A stretch of 64,000 nucleotides of DNA from Crotophaga sulcirostris (GCA_013397455.1 VYZB01000192.1:1567505-1631504); one strand, 5' to 3'; shown: positions 43,801 through 53,186, counted from the first letter of the stretch. Numbers and translations are program-made. Notes: generated by a model not told the origin, from the letters alone.

Positions 43801-45413
43801 GTGGAAGTCAGGGGTTATAGCAATGATCACGAACCTATTAGAGCTTCAGTAGACCACATTCTATTGATTTCCTCATTGCTATTATCTGAAAATTAACTGT
43901 TCTTGGACAAGTTTCCATTTACCAATGTGCTCCATCTTTTACGTTATCTTTATCTGCATGTAGATTGGAGACAGTTTGTGCAGATCTTCTTTTCTTAATT
44001 TCTTCTGACCCTGAGGGAGCCTTCTGGGTGTCATTCAGCCTCAGTATCTTCCCTCCGCAGCAGGCAAAAGTTCGGATGCACTGCTCTGTCACTTGGGTTT
44101 CAAACCTTTCCCATCCCTCTCTGCTGCCCTGTAGAATTATGACAGCAGCAGTAACTTCCTTGTTTGCCTTTGCTGTGCTGAAGTTCTGGCATGTACTGGC
44201 ATCATTTCATCCCAGTTCTGAAGCACTGCTGCTCTTAAGGCTAGTCTCCTTTTTGATTGGCAAGTACTTCTTAAGAAAACTAAAAAGAGGCTATCAAGAG
44301 CAGTGTAGAAAAGGGATAGTATCACTGAATATGGTCTGCTTGAAGCATGGTTTCCTTCATGGTTACCTTGACTTCCAGGGAAGAGTTATATCAGAGTAGC
44401 ATTTTTTCTTGCCTGATTCTAGGATTTAACTTCCCTTTTCATGTTAGCGTTGCAGAAATGTCTGTAGAGTATCAGAATTGTTTCCTCTGTCCTCCTCTGT
44501 AGCAAAAGGAGCAGAAAAAGCCACTACAATCCCCAGTGTTACAGATTTACTGGAGTGGCCAAGAATTAGATTTCATTATAGTACTATTCTTTGGTATCAA
44601 AGATAGTTTAGCTTGGTGTATTTTCATTTGTTTCTGACTCCAGGCCCTGAGTTTGCCCATTTGATAATGTCTGCCCAAAAACTGACCGCATGAGTTTAAC
44701 TGCATTGTATATACACATGATACAGATTAGGTAATGGAGTCTCCATACTTGGAAGTTTTGAAGACTTGGGTAGACATAGCTGACTTAATCTGATGTTGGT
44801 AGTAGTGCTGGACAGGGCTGCAGGTTGGACTAGGTGGTTACCAGAAATCTCTTCCAACTTGCAGTTATGTGATTCTGTAGTCATGGTCTTTGTAAACGAA
44901 GTACTGTGAACACTTTGAGGAAACGTGGTCCTAAGTCTCTTCAGAAAGTCTTTGAGGCGTTGTTCTTTACACATTTTGAGTGAGAGGGTAGAGGCAGACA
45001 GGAAACATGAAACACATCACATATTTATAGGGAACTCTGTAGTTCAACCTAATTTTCCTTGGTTGTGGAGAGTACAGTTGGGTAAGGGTGTTAATAAAGG
45101 GACCTGTTCTTTCTGAAGGTGGGAGGGAGTTGTCATGGAACTCGATGTTCACAACAGACTGAAAATGATCATGGTCATATGCTTTCACAGAGCTGTGACT
45201 TCTGTGCACTTCTTTTCCTCTGCAGGGCTGGACAAGATTGAGTTTCTGCAGAGCCATGAGAATCAAGAGATTTATCAGAAGGCCTTTGATCTGATTGAGC
45301 ACTACTTTGGAACAGAAGATGAAGACAGCAGCATTGCCCCACAGGTGGATATCAACCAGCAACAGTACATCTTCCAGCAGTGCGAGGCTCCCATGGAAGG
45401 CTTCCAGCTCTGA
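7724..45413 (+). CDS. KPNA1: KPNA1, importin subunit alpha-5 (karyopherin alpha 1), 13 coding exons, complete CDS
   Basis: Cytosolic adaptor that binds classical nuclear localisation signals and docks on importin beta for passage through the nuclear pore; cargoes of this subtype include STAT1. The 13 exons join in frame to 1617 nt (538 residues plus stop), the length of human KPNA1. An N-terminal IBB domain (about residues 10-65) carries the basic cluster [16 protein letters not shown]. Armadillo repeats follow, with the NLS-binding Trp/Asn ladder visible: [66 protein letters not shown]. The C-terminus is acidic (GTEDEDSS) and ends [13 protein letters not shown]1 is chosen over KPNA5/KPNA6 because the start [19 protein letters not shown] and the stretch [18 protein letters not shown] fit KPNA1 as I remember it. 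All introns are GT-AG. The promoter and non-coding exon 1 lie left of the window. Confidence 0.97.
7853..10159 (+). other. KPNA1: KPNA1 intron 2
   Basis: 2.3 kb of unique-looking AT-rich sequence. No exon or recognisable repeat was seen. Confidence 0.85.
10160..10267 (+). CDS. KPNA1: KPNA1 coding exon 2 (residues 44-79)
   Basis: Acceptor CTTAG ends at 10159 and donor GTAAGT starts at 10268. The exon is 108 nt, phase 0 at both ends. It encodes [13 protein letters not shown] through NNMEMTS: the end of the IBB domain and the acidic, poorly conserved linker to the armadillo domain. Confidence 0.95.
10268..12030 (+). other. KPNA1: KPNA1 intron 3
   Basis: 1.8 kb with nothing recognisable apart from ordinary splice signals and a pyrimidine-rich stretch before the acceptor. 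Confidence 0.85.
12031..12130 (+). CDS. KPNA1: KPNA1 coding exon 3 (residues 80-112 plus one base)
   Basis: Acceptor CCTAG ends at 12030 and donor GTAAGA starts at 12131. The exon is 100 nt and starts [13 protein letters not shown]. The last base, G, completes Glu113 with the next exon. The codons at the exon 2/3 junction (TS-SA) differ from the APGG I recall in human KPNA1; the rest of the exon is nearly identical. Confidence 0.95.
12131..12708 (+). other. KPNA1: KPNA1 intron 4
   Basis: 578 bp with nothing recognisable inside. Confidence 0.85.
12709..12803 (+). CDS. KPNA1: KPNA1 coding exon 4 (residues 113-144)
   Basis: Acceptor AATAG ends at 12708 and donor GTATAT starts at 12804. The exon is 95 nt. 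It encodes [16 protein letters not shown] to KRKENCTLQ, the first armadillo repeat. Confidence 0.95.
12804..14832 (+). other. KPNA1: KPNA1 intron 5
   Basis: 2.0 kb; no exon or clear interspersed repeat was seen. Confidence 0.85.
14833..14964 (+). CDS. KPNA1: KPNA1 coding exon 5 (residues 145-188)
   Basis: Acceptor TTCCAG ends at 14832 and donor GTAAAG starts at 14965. The exon is 132 nt, phase 0 at both ends. It encodes [15 protein letters not shown], with the first Trp/Asn pair of the major NLS-binding groove, through EFEDVQEQ. Confidence 0.96.
15021..15083. repeat. T-rich low-complexity tract
   Basis: A TTTTG/TTTTC-type tract beginning about 57 bp downstream of the coding exon 5 donor. 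Confidence 0.85.
17762..18232 (+). mobile_element. CR1 LINE, 5'-truncated copy in KPNA1 intron 6
   Basis: Sense on the plus strand. It runs from the reverse-transcriptase C-terminal region (codons reading [14 protein letters not shown]) through the 3' UTR landmarks GGAGGTGTTCAAGGCCAGGC and GTGGCAGGGGGGTTGGAACT to the terminal CCATTCTATGATT. It is well preserved, so fairly young. Confidence 0.92.
20686..20717 (+). repeat. Perfect 16-bp tandem duplication
   Basis: ATTAGCATTACAAGGA occurs twice back to back in KPNA1 intron 6. It looks like a recent replication-slippage event. Confidence 0.9.
23249..23337 (+). CDS. KPNA1: KPNA1 coding exon 6 (residues 189-217 plus two bases)
   Basis: Acceptor TTGCAG ends at 23248 and donor GTAAGT starts at 23338. 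The exon is 89 nt. It encodes [19 protein letters not shown] and on to ILPPLL. The final CA joins A from the next exon to make Gln218. Confidence 0.95.
23563..24010 (-). mobile_element. Old CR1 LINE copy in KPNA1 intron 7
   Basis: The plus strand starts CCATAGAATAATTTAGGTTG, the complement of a CR1 3' end. Diverged CR1 landmarks follow: ACCTCTGGAGGTCACCTAG, CTTGTCCTCTCACTG, GAGAAGGATCTGTC. Many substitutions point to an older subfamily; the inner end is approximate. Confidence 0.75.
24314..24354 (+). repeat. Direct repeat, left copy (KPNA1 intron 7)
   Basis: A 41-bp stretch beginning CTCTGTGCCATTGAG and ending AATTACTTACCAATGAA is repeated at 25893-25933 with two mismatches. See the paired finding. 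Confidence 0.85.
24804..24903 (+). CDS. KPNA1: KPNA1 coding exon 7 (residues 218-251)
   Basis: Acceptor TTTAG ends at 24803 and donor GTAAGA starts at 24904. The exon is 100 nt. It encodes [19 protein letters not shown] through PPPDFAK, with the armadillo 3 Trp/Asn pair. Confidence 0.95.
24904..25460 (+). other. KPNA1: KPNA1 intron 8
   Basis: 557 bp; nothing recognisable. Confidence 0.85.
25461..25624 (+). CDS. KPNA1: KPNA1 coding exon 8 (residues 252-305 plus two bases)
   Basis: Acceptor TTCCAG ends at 25460 and donor GTAAGA starts at 25625. The exon is 164 nt. It encodes [19 protein letters not shown] through [10 protein letters not shown]. The final AT joins G from the next exon to make Met306. 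Confidence 0.96.
25625..26750 (+). other. KPNA1: KPNA1 intron 9
   Basis: 1.1 kb holding the right copy of the 41-bp direct repeat; otherwise nothing recognisable. Confidence 0.85.
25893..25933 (+). repeat. Direct repeat, right copy (KPNA1 intron 9)
   Basis: Same 41-bp sequence as at 24314-24354 with two mismatches. The two copies flank coding exons 7 and 8. Confidence 0.85.
26751..26829 (+). CDS. KPNA1: KPNA1 coding exon 9 (residues 306-332)
   Basis: Acceptor TTTTAG ends at 26750 and donor GTATGG starts at 26830. The exon is 79 nt. It encodes [20 protein letters not shown] and DDIQTQ. Confidence 0.95.
26830..29672 (+). other. KPNA1: KPNA1 intron 10
   Basis: 2.8 kb with no supported exon or repeat; T-rich in the last 200 bp before the acceptor. 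Confidence 0.85.
29673..29798 (+). CDS. KPNA1: KPNA1 coding exon 10 (residues 333-374)
   Basis: Acceptor TTCAG ends at 29672 and donor GTAACC starts at 29799. The exon is 126 nt, phase 0 at both ends. It encodes [15 protein letters not shown] through [17 protein letters not shown], with a Trp/Asn pair of the minor NLS-binding groove. Confidence 0.96.
30590..30607. repeat. Poly(T) run
   Basis: An uninterrupted run of about 18 T in KPNA1 intron 11. Confidence 0.9.
30785..30809. repeat. (TA)n(CA)n microsatellite
   Basis: A short TA run followed by a CA run in KPNA1 intron 11. Confidence 0.9.
30953..31235 (-). mobile_element. CR1 LINE 3' fragment in KPNA1 intron 11
   Basis: The plus strand reads AATCATAGAGTGGTTTGAGT, then CTGCCATGGGCAGAG, CCTTGAACACCTCCGGGGAT, GGGCAACCTGTGCCAGTGCC and GTGAAGAATTTCTTCC. 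This is the complement of the CR1 3' region. Confidence 0.92.
36381..36475 (-). mobile_element. Short CR1 3' end in KPNA1 intron 11
   Basis: The plus strand reads TCATAGAATCATGTAGGTTG, then AAAGACCTTTAAGATCATAG and AGTCCAACCATAAACCTAAC. It is a truncated CR1 tail of a different subfamily from the 30953 copy. Confidence 0.85.
40262..41000. repeat. GC-richer block with internal repeats, possible LTR or other interspersed repeat
   Basis: GGATCCTGAGC occurs at 40336 and 40488, CATGGACCCT at 40466 and 40708, and CCAGTTGCTGGCCC at 40795 and 40894. Composition shifts abruptly from the AT-rich intron around it. No coding frame is evident. An old solo LTR is possible, but I cannot identify the family or its ends. 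Confidence 0.4.
42139..42270 (-). mobile_element. Short CR1 3' end in KPNA1 intron 11
   Basis: The plus strand reads GGAATCATAGAATGGTTTGG, GGAAGGGACCTTAAAGCCCA and CTGTGGGCAGGGACACCTCT, the complement of a young CR1 tail. It lies about 460 bp before coding exon 11. Confidence 0.92.
42728..42855 (+). CDS. KPNA1: KPNA1 coding exon 11 (residues 375-416 plus two bases)
   Basis: Acceptor TTGCAG ends at 42727 and donor GTATGA starts at 42856. The exon is 128 nt. It encodes [16 protein letters not shown] through [17 protein letters not shown]. The final AA joins G from the next exon to make Lys417. Confidence 0.95.
42856..43604 (+). other. KPNA1: KPNA1 intron 12
   Basis: 749 bp, very AT-rich at 43240-43400; nothing else recognisable. 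Confidence 0.85.
43605..43783 (+). CDS. KPNA1: KPNA1 coding exon 12 (residues 417-476 plus one base)
   Basis: Acceptor TTCAG ends at 43604 and donor GTATGA starts at 43784. The exon is 179 nt. It encodes [20 protein letters not shown] through [11 protein letters not shown], the last armadillo repeats. The final G starts Gly477. Confidence 0.96.
43784..45225 (+). other. KPNA1: KPNA1 intron 13
   Basis: 1.4 kb with a short CR1 tail near 44740-44880. No other element was seen. Confidence 0.85.
44740..44880 (+). mobile_element. Short CR1 3' end in KPNA1 intron 13
   Basis: CAGGTTGGACTAGGTGGTTA and ATCTCTTCCAACTTGCAGTT, ending GTGATTCTGTAG, form a plus-sense CR1 tail. The left boundary is approximate. 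Confidence 0.7.
45226..45413 (+). CDS. KPNA1: KPNA1 last coding exon (residues 477-538 and stop)
   Basis: Acceptor TGCAG ends at 45225. The exon runs to TGA at 45411-45413. It encodes [20 protein letters not shown], the acidic GTEDEDSS stretch (the region importin alphas use for CAS/CSE1L-mediated recycling), and the terminal EAPMEGFQL. Confidence 0.96.
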
Positions 45414-47134
45414 GGTGCCCCTGTGCTGTGTGCTCCTCTACCTACCAGTCCTGTTGTCGAGCCACAAGCCACCCTTGGAGTGATTCTCTCAATGTTTTCC
45501 ATAACCCTGTTTGCGCTCATTCGCTTGCCTTGTGCACATGCTCTTACATACGTCTGGAAAACTTTTGGCTCTCCGTGGCAGGATGCGCCCTCCTTGGCAA
45601 GGGGTCACTAGAATCACCCTTCTCCTCTAGATTTTGAACCTCTCCACTGTCATCTTCGTGGAGCTGAGGCACCTTTCTATACTTTGAGATATTTCCTGCT
45701 CCTATTACAGGAAAATAATCCCTCCTTCACTCGCCCCCACACTCCTGGCATCCAAGATAAGGCTGCCTTTCTCTTGTATTTGCTGCAGTGTGTGCCTGCA
45801 GTCCAGGGAGACGTTCAGACTTTCTGAGAACGTAGCTGAGTTCATTCCCCATGTTCTTCCCTGGATGCCTCTTCGGATGGCTGTGTGAGATAAGTTAAAT
45901 CTTCACATACAACGTATCCACTTAGCTGTATGTGCCAGCTGGGGTTATTGGCATATAGAACGTGTTACAAATAATGGAGTAAGTTCTCTGTCCCCTGCAA
46001 CAACAGGCTGCAATGGACATGTTTTTTGATTCTCAAGAATATTGAACACATCTGGCCCCATTCCTTCTCAAGACTGAGCTCCCAAGTTGGATTGCAGACC
46101 GCTGTGGAGATTTGTATACCTTCCCAGTCTTTCCTCTCCATCCACAACAAGAGAGCCTGCGAATAGGTCACTCTTACCACCTCCCCAGAAATGACTTTCC
46201 AAACCAGCTTCTAGAATGGAGGAACTACTCCCACTTCTGCTTGCCAGCACAGTATGATCCAGCTGGGCCTTCCTTACAAATCATGCCCTTTCTGACTTCA
46301 TGCTTCAGAGTCCGGTCCTTGGTATTATAGTTACGGCTGAAGAATTCCTGTCTGCCTCTCTATATTTTTACACAGCGTGACTTGAACAGATCTATCTTCT
46401 GAAAAATTACCTTCTGAATACAGGAATCTTAGTTTGTAAAACTTAGCACAAGGAGCATTAGGTCTCCTTTTCGTTTTCACAAGACAAGAGCTTCCTCTCC
46501 AGCTCACCTGATAAAATAGTCCCCCTGGTCAAGACCCTTATTTAACAACTAAAATGACACTACATTCAAAGGATGGTAATGTCACAACCGGATCTGCCTG
46601 GCCCTTTCACTTAATTTTTCCATTTTGCTGTTTACGGGACTTCGGGTGAATTAGCATGGAACGCATGGTTCCTACAGGTGACATCTATAAGGCATCGCTG
46701 ACTGCATGACAGCTGTCATCCACAGCTGTAGACTGCCCTTCTGCTAGCAGCATGTTCTTGGCTCCGCAAACCTGCTTGGATCACAGACATCTGATGCAAA
46801 GGCCAGCCACTCCTCACTGAGTTCAGCTGATATTGACACCAAGCTCTTCACACAACTGGGGAGATGCCACGTGGTTGAAAGTGGCGGTTCCTTTTCTGGA
46901 AAAGCAATGGATTCTCCAGGCCGTCCACTCCCCCCCCTGCATCAGGCTATGTTCTTTCAAGCCATTTTGGATGCTTGGAACACACGTTTGTCCAGTGTAA
47001 ACATTTCAAAATTGCCACCCACAACTGCAGTGTCATTGTACCTGTGGTGAATGTTAGTGGCAGAACTGCCTGCAAGATCCTCCCTTCAATGACAAGCCAC
47101 TGCAAAAACAAAACCAGCCCATTGGGTACAGAAT

Positions 47135-47140
47135 AATAAA
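47135..47140 (+). promoter_or_regulatory. KPNA1: Candidate poly(A) signal AATAAA for KPNA1
   Basis: This is the first canonical AATAAA I found after the KPNA1 stop, about 1.7 kb into the 3' UTR. It is a motif only, with no transcript support here. Confidence 0.4.
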
Positions 47141-47700
47141 AATACATAAATCACTTGTCAAACTGCTGAAAGAAGCTAGGCAAAGGCCTGAACATCAGCT
47201 CTGTGTGACCGTTATTTAAATATAGTCTTCAGTTTAGGATGGAGACTCTGACCTGTGTGGCCACTGCAGACGCCACCTGCTGCCTCCCTAGCTAAGCCAG
47301 TTGGCCTCCACCTTCCTTTTCCCAGTTATTTTCTCTAGTGCTGCTTTGTGCTGAAGGAACATTTAGTTTACTGCACTTGATCTGTAAATGGACTTCGATT
47401 CTTTGTAATCTTAGGGGGGTAAATTTGGTGGTTAATTTAAAAAAAAAAAAAAAAGCAAAAAAACCCCTCAATGTTGCCTTTACATCACATATAAATAACT
47501 GTGTTTCTCTTGAAGGGTGATAGAAGCACTGATTAGTAGCAAAATCTTGTTTTAGCTTTTGGATTTTTTTGTGCTGGATTTTTTTACGTGTAAATTTCCA
47601 ATAACATGTCATTTCTATAAGATTTGTTTAAAATCATGTACCTCTTATTGGATGGTATAAAAATTGCTACATATTTTGTAAACAAATCTGAGCAAAGTGT

Positions 47701-47846
47701 GTGTGCATATATTCTGTATATTCATATATGTATATTCCGTGTATATATACACCGGCGTGTATATATACATATATCCACACACACGTATATATATACACAT
47801 GCACATGTGTGTATATATATACATATCTATATATCTATATATATAA
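47701..47846. repeat. Alternating TA/CA/TG low-complexity tract in probable KPNA1 3' UTR
   Basis: About 145 bp of alternating pyrimidine-purine sequence with several self-complementary pieces, such as GTGTATATATACAC-like stretches and GCACATGTGTG. Confidence 0.9.
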
Positions 47847-47944
47847 GTGTTTTCTCTTCCAGGCTAGTGAAAACAATGTGGTGCATTGGCGTTTCCCTTC
47901 CCCACCCCCCAAGAAAATAATGACAATTGCCTCTAAATGAGTGA

Positions 47945-47950
47945 ATTAAA
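47945..47950 (+). promoter_or_regulatory. KPNA1: Candidate distal poly(A) signal ATTAAA for KPNA1
   Basis: ATTAAA leads directly into a genomic run of A, about 2.5 kb after the stop codon. The A run could also cause internal priming in cDNA libraries. Confidence 0.3.
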
Positions 47951-47990
47951 AAAAAAAAAAGAGTCCATTTAAGCTGAATGGTGTGCCTTC

Positions 47991-50900
47991 CTGTGTGAGG
48001 AGCTTGGCCAGTGTTTGTTACTTTTGCAGTGGATATGTGAATTCAGAGCAGATAAGTATAAATCTTTAAACTTGGTTTGTTTGTTTGAAGTGACAGGCTT
48101 GGTTGTCATATATTCTTAGACTGTAAGGCATTTGACTGGTACTGCATAACATTCTGACTGAAAACTAAACCAATACAAAAATCAACATGGCACACATTAA
48201 ATGGATTAAAATGTGGCTAACTCATAGGTCTCAATTTAATTTTAAATGGTGCTTAATTAAGTGTATTTCCATCGAGATTTTCCAGCAACCAGTTACTGGC
48301 TGTGCTTTACTTAGCCTTATTAATGGATTGAAAAGAAACAAAATCTGCTTCTAATGAAGGCTGCAAATTATATGAGTATGGGAGATGTGAATTATGAAAG
48401 GAACAGCTCACTGATACAGACTGATCAGAATTACCTGATAAACCAAGGGCAAGTAAACTATTTACATTTTAAAAGAGCCAAACGTGTAGTGTAACATTAC
48501 CCACCTTATTAGATGGGTAATAACATTTAGGCCAGTTTTCCATTTTGGAGGAAAAATGCCTCTGAAAGAGTATGAGAATCACTATATGTTTCACTTGAAC
48601 ACTGCTTGCTAACATGGTTCTGTGTGACTAGTGTGATGCTTATAGATACAAAAAGAAATCTTTAGTAGAGATGGGGAGTTTATATTAGTATTCGGCATTG
48701 GTACAAAATTTTTTTTTTACAGGAACGCTCTCAGTGTTGCTGTCAGCAGCTAAAAGGGGTTGCTAAAAAATTGGGAATGACAACAGCTGTTAAAAGGTTG
48801 TGAGTTCCATTCTTTTGGAGACTGACAGGAGAGTAACAAGGGTTATGTCCCTTGCTAGAAACACTGAAACCGGTATTCACTGCTTTCCTAAAGGTGTGCT
48901 GCTGTTCAAACAGGAGATAACAGGAGAGCACCTCTATCTTCCACTTTTGTGAAGGTCACACTGTGTTATAAGTGATGTGTTCTTATTTTGCACGTAAGTA
49001 GGAAATGGTGCGGTCTCATGTGTGAAGGACAGGGCAGGGAGCTGTTGGGGTTCTTGGGTTCTTCTCTTAGCTCTGCTGTGCAGTGTATAGTGCCAGAAAA
49101 GTGATCTCGCCTATTTTCTTATGCCCTGGTTCCTGAAATTGGAAGTTAATGCCTTTGGTTCTGTTTGTGGAGATCTGATCTAAGCCCCACAAGCTGGTAT
49201 GGTGAAAAGACTCACGAGAACAAATCTCCCAGTTGTTCTTGCTGCATCAGTTAAACTGAATGTTAGAGAAAGGTAGATGCGGGTTACCTAGAACTGTTAC
49301 CTACCCATCTTGTCCACAGACCTGTAATGCCATTTAGGAGGTTTGTATTTGTTGGACCAGCAAACAGGAGCTGTTGTTCTTTCTGTTAGTAAAGCGCGCA
49401 GTGGGGATGTAGAGGGCAGGGTCACTTGCTTGGAGTCAGGAGGATGCAACAGATGATTGGGCAGAAGGTTACCAAAAACTCAATAACTAAGCCAGGACCA
49501 GTGCTTGGGGCTTCTGGGAAGACACCCCTCACACAAACAATCCTTTGAGGGAACTGCTGCTTAGAGACTTAAATTTCTTAAATTCTTGCATTGGTTCCTT
49601 GATGTCAACCAACTACTGGTGGTCAAAGTCCCTTCACTTATCATAAGGGAGGGAAGGAAGGCATTGACCCTGGAAAACCTGCACGTTCGTAAACCTGCAT
49701 TTCTAGAACTATCAGCACTGAAACTGTTAAGAATCAAGTCCCAGCACCCAGTCCTAAGTGTGACAATGTTCCTGATAATGCACCTCTGTGATTTCCAGAA
49801 CAGCTGTCATGCCTCTGTGCCAGCTTTAAGAAATTCTGGCACAACACATCGTTAGTACATTCCCACGCGTGTTTGAGCTAGTAGACATGATGGCCTTTCT
49901 TCAGGTGCCTGAGTCTTAGTAGGAAAAATTGGCAGGAGCTTTTTGTGCACTGCTGTGGCCATGCCCGTAGGGCTCCCGCGTGCTCTTCGAAGGGCGCAGT
50001 CAAGATGTCAGATTGATAGCAATCAAGTTGGGAGGTTTCAGTTGCCTCTGGAACAGGTACAGCAATATAGCATATGGAATAGGATTGATAATTTGACTTT
50101 TTTTGAGTAAATGTGGTGTTCCAGACCAAACCAAAGGGGAGAAAGAAAATGAAGTACTGTTTAAGGGTTTAGTATGTTCCCCTCTGTCAGACATGGTTAA
50201 AAGGCTGTAGGCTAAAGCTGAGAGCTAAGCAGGTGATGCAAGGTATGTTAACAAGTTCTCTGGTCAGCCGAGACTGGCTGCTTAGGGCAGAAATACATGT
50301 TGTTTTTTTTAGCCATTGTCTCTGTTCAGAAGTGTGTTCTTGGAAGCCATCACACTAGGAAAGAGGCAGTTTCCCTCATTGCCCCTCTGAGAAAGATAAA
50401 CATCATTTTTCTAGTGCTCAACTGCTTGCAAAGAAAATAATGCAGTGGTTGGGAGCAAGCTGGAGACAGCACAAAGCCCAGTGGCTCAGCCTTTTATTTG
50501 GGGCTCTGAAGCCTACATGGAAGCTGAAAGAAAACACAAATGTGCACAATGATGTGCAGGTTTTATGGTAGATATGGAAATGGTGGAGATACTGGAGTGA
50601 TAAAAGGAAAGGATATGTGACTTCTACATGGATCTTCTGTCAAACCACTGGACCAGAGTTCAATTTTTGAGTAAATGGCATAGAGCTTGTAGAAATTTAA
50701 GTAAAATGAAAATTTGGTGAGCATTGCTGCTCTGGGTGTTGCTTTCCAAGTGGTATTTTACATGTTTTTATTTGAAATACTTTTCCAGCTGTATGAGTCT
50801 AAACAGTTCTATGTCCAAAAACAGATGAGGTGCCTGCGAGCTTCACTCACAGAGTGCACTCATAGGTGCTTATTGAAATGGGAATATTTTTGAGCGCTGC

Positions 50901-53042
50901 ATGGTTTAAAGCTCTGCCATCACCAAGTATAAATCACAAGTTTCTCTTCGTGGTAACCTGAAATAGTGCTGAAGTGTGTGTTCTCCTTTCTTTGGTCTCA
51001 TTTAATACATAAGTGAGCACAGGCACATAGTGAGGGAAGATTTTTTTTCGTTCCTACCTGTCTGCTTAGTGGTGTGGCAAAGAACCAGAGCTCTCACGGA
51101 AGATCTGTTCACACACCTGCAGTGGAACCGAGGATGACTTATGTTTAGTGTCAAGTGGACCAGTCTGTGGAAGCCGGCTCTGTTTGGCTGACAGCGTACT
51201 TGTGATAACTGCCTTACAGAGAATCTCATGATGGGATGTGGCATCATCTGAAAGTTGTAAGTTCTGTGGTATTCAGCAATAATGCTAATTTTTAGTAGTA
51301 CAAGAAAAATAATCAGGAAAAAGTTTCAAAAGAAAAATCTGCCTCCCACTATCAGAAAGTTCACAAATGAAACTCGGCAAACACGTATGCCTCTTCCATT
51401 TGTAGTGTCCCCAGTTGGCCAGCCAACAGGCAGTCCTGGGAAGTAATGCAGTTTGAAACAGTCCTGACAGTCCCAATCTATATTTCCTTCCAAACAAACT
51501 GAAAGGAGGAGGGAAAGTTCTGGTTTCCAGTTGCTGCAGGTTGCTCAGCATGAGCAGTATCCGACTCTTCTGGGATGAGTACTGGATATAGCACTGTTGA
51601 GAGTTGCTCTTTGCAGGTATTACTGCTTCTAAAACTTGAGGCAGATGATCTTTGAGTGAGTCAGTATCAGGAAAGCACAGTTCTGGGCCCCTCAGCTTGA
51701 GAAAGATGTCAAGATACTGGAGTGTGTCCAGAGGAGAGCAACGAAGATGGTCAAGGGTTTGGAGCACAAGCCCTGTGAAAATTGACTGAGGGAGCTGCGG
51801 TTGTTTAGCCTGGAGGAGGCTCAGGGGAGACCTTATTGCTCTCTACAACTACTTAAAAGGAGGTTGTAGTCACACAGGGGTTGGTCTCTTCTCTCAGGTG
51901 ACCAGTGACAGAACAAGAGGACGTGGTCTCAGGCTTGTCAGGGGAGGTTTAGGCTTGATATTGGGAAAAAAATTCTTCACTGAAAGTGTGATTGGCCATT
52001 GGAATGCGCTGCCTGGGGAGGTGGTGGAGTCGCTGTCCCTGGAGGTGTTTAAGAGGAGGATGAGGCACTCAGTGCCATGGTTTAAAAGATGAGTTGGTGT
52101 TAGTGTTGGGTTATGGGTTGGACTCGATGATCTCAAAGGTCCTTTCCAACCTTGTAATACTGTGAAATGCAAATAAATATAAATGAAGTTTGGAAAGCAG
52201 AGCTCAGCAGAATAGAGCAGGAATGTCTGACTGACTTTCTCATACCCATATGCCTCTGAACAGCAAATCTGACAGCGTAGGTTGAAGCTGTTGGTCAGTA
52301 TTCCTCAAAATAGTCGTCTCTCTTCCCTTAGCTTGGACAGTCTCTCATCTCATTATGAGCTCTGGTGTAAAAAATCATTAGATTATCTGCAACACACTGG
52401 GTCTCTGGAATGCCACTTCACTATCACTCCCCCTCTTTTCATGAAACGAAGGCAGTTCTTCACGAAAACCAATCCTTCGCTTAGGTAAATGCAGCCAGAA
52501 TATATTGGACCTAGGTAGGTAAGTGGACTTTCTAATAAGTTACCATCATTTTGATGATGTTAATGCAGGTCATGCAATTTTCTTGACTCAAGGGCTCCCT
52601 TAATAAACGTTCTCTTGCACAAAGAGGAACATAGGGAATATTTTAAGCAGCCTGTAACAATACAGAGTACACATAGCACCATCTTCCTGAAGGTACCTGA
52701 AATAGCGATAGTGGTAGAGTGCCTAGCAAAGGCATTTTGTTTGTACAATATGGATGAACAAGTGGAAACCCAATGGGCTATCTTTTTTTTGTGTCCCAGT
52801 TATCATCTCCTAATTGGCAAGTATGAACATAAGTCTTCATAAAAGAGCTTGGTACCACAAGTGCAGCTGCAGCTCCTGTGGTGTTTTCTTTAAAAGACAC
52901 TTAGTCTTGTGCGATGCACATATGGGAAACAACTACTCTGTCTGTCTGTTTTGCTCACTTGTCCTGTTCCACTAACCATGAAGAGGAGAGTTTGGAGGAA
53001 AGAGGAGGTTGATAGGGAAAGAAGAATAGATATTTCTCTTTT
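47991..53042. other. Intergenic region between convergent KPNA1 and FAM162A
   Basis: No open frame with family resemblance was found on either strand. It contains one CR1 (51668-52166). The left edge may still be transcribed if KPNA1 uses a more distal poly(A) site. No intronless WD-repeat frame is present. Confidence 0.75.
51668..52166 (+). mobile_element. CR1 LINE copy between KPNA1 and FAM162A
   Basis: Plus sense. Landmarks are AGTTCTGGGCCCCTCAGCTT, GGAGTGTGTCCAGAGGAGAG, TTTAGCCTGGAGGAGGCTCA, CTGTCCCTGGAGGTGTTTAA and the tail GGTTGGACTCGATGATCTCA with CCTTTCCAACCTTG. It differs in wording from the copy at 17762, so it belongs to another subfamily. Confidence 0.9.
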
Positions 53043-53048
53043 TAATGA
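53043..53048 (-). promoter_or_regulatory. FAM162A: Candidate poly(A) signal ATTAAA for FAM162A
   Basis: On the minus strand ATTAAA lies about 140 nt downstream of the FAM162A stop, which would give a short 3' UTR. No canonical AATAAA was noticed nearer on that strand. Confidence 0.35.
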
Positions 53049-53186
53049 TTACAGGATAATGTATTCGTTCTTTCTTAAACATGAATGTACAGAACTAACA
53101 GGACAGATACGACTATATCCTCCTTCCAGTGCTGAACAGGACATGAACTTTTCTTCCCCAGTCCTTGGGTCTCTTCATTTCCTCCT

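Larger units (their letters stand above)
45414..47990 (+). other. KPNA1: Probable KPNA1 3' UTR
   Basis: The sequence after the KPNA1 stop has no coding potential I can support. It holds a candidate AATAAA at 47135-47140, an A-rich tract (about 47440-47456), an alternating TA/CA/TG tract (47701-47846), and ATTAAA at 47945-47950 followed by an A run. The true end could be at either signal. A long 3' UTR is usual for KPNA1 in other vertebrates. Confidence 0.55.

Noticed and set aside
43609..43830. Antisense open frame over KPNA1 coding exon 12
   Set aside because: Shadow of the real exon on the opposite strand.
47624..47920. Tyr/Ile-rich open frames in the 3' UTR
   Set aside because: They are translations of the TA/CA/TG low-complexity tract.
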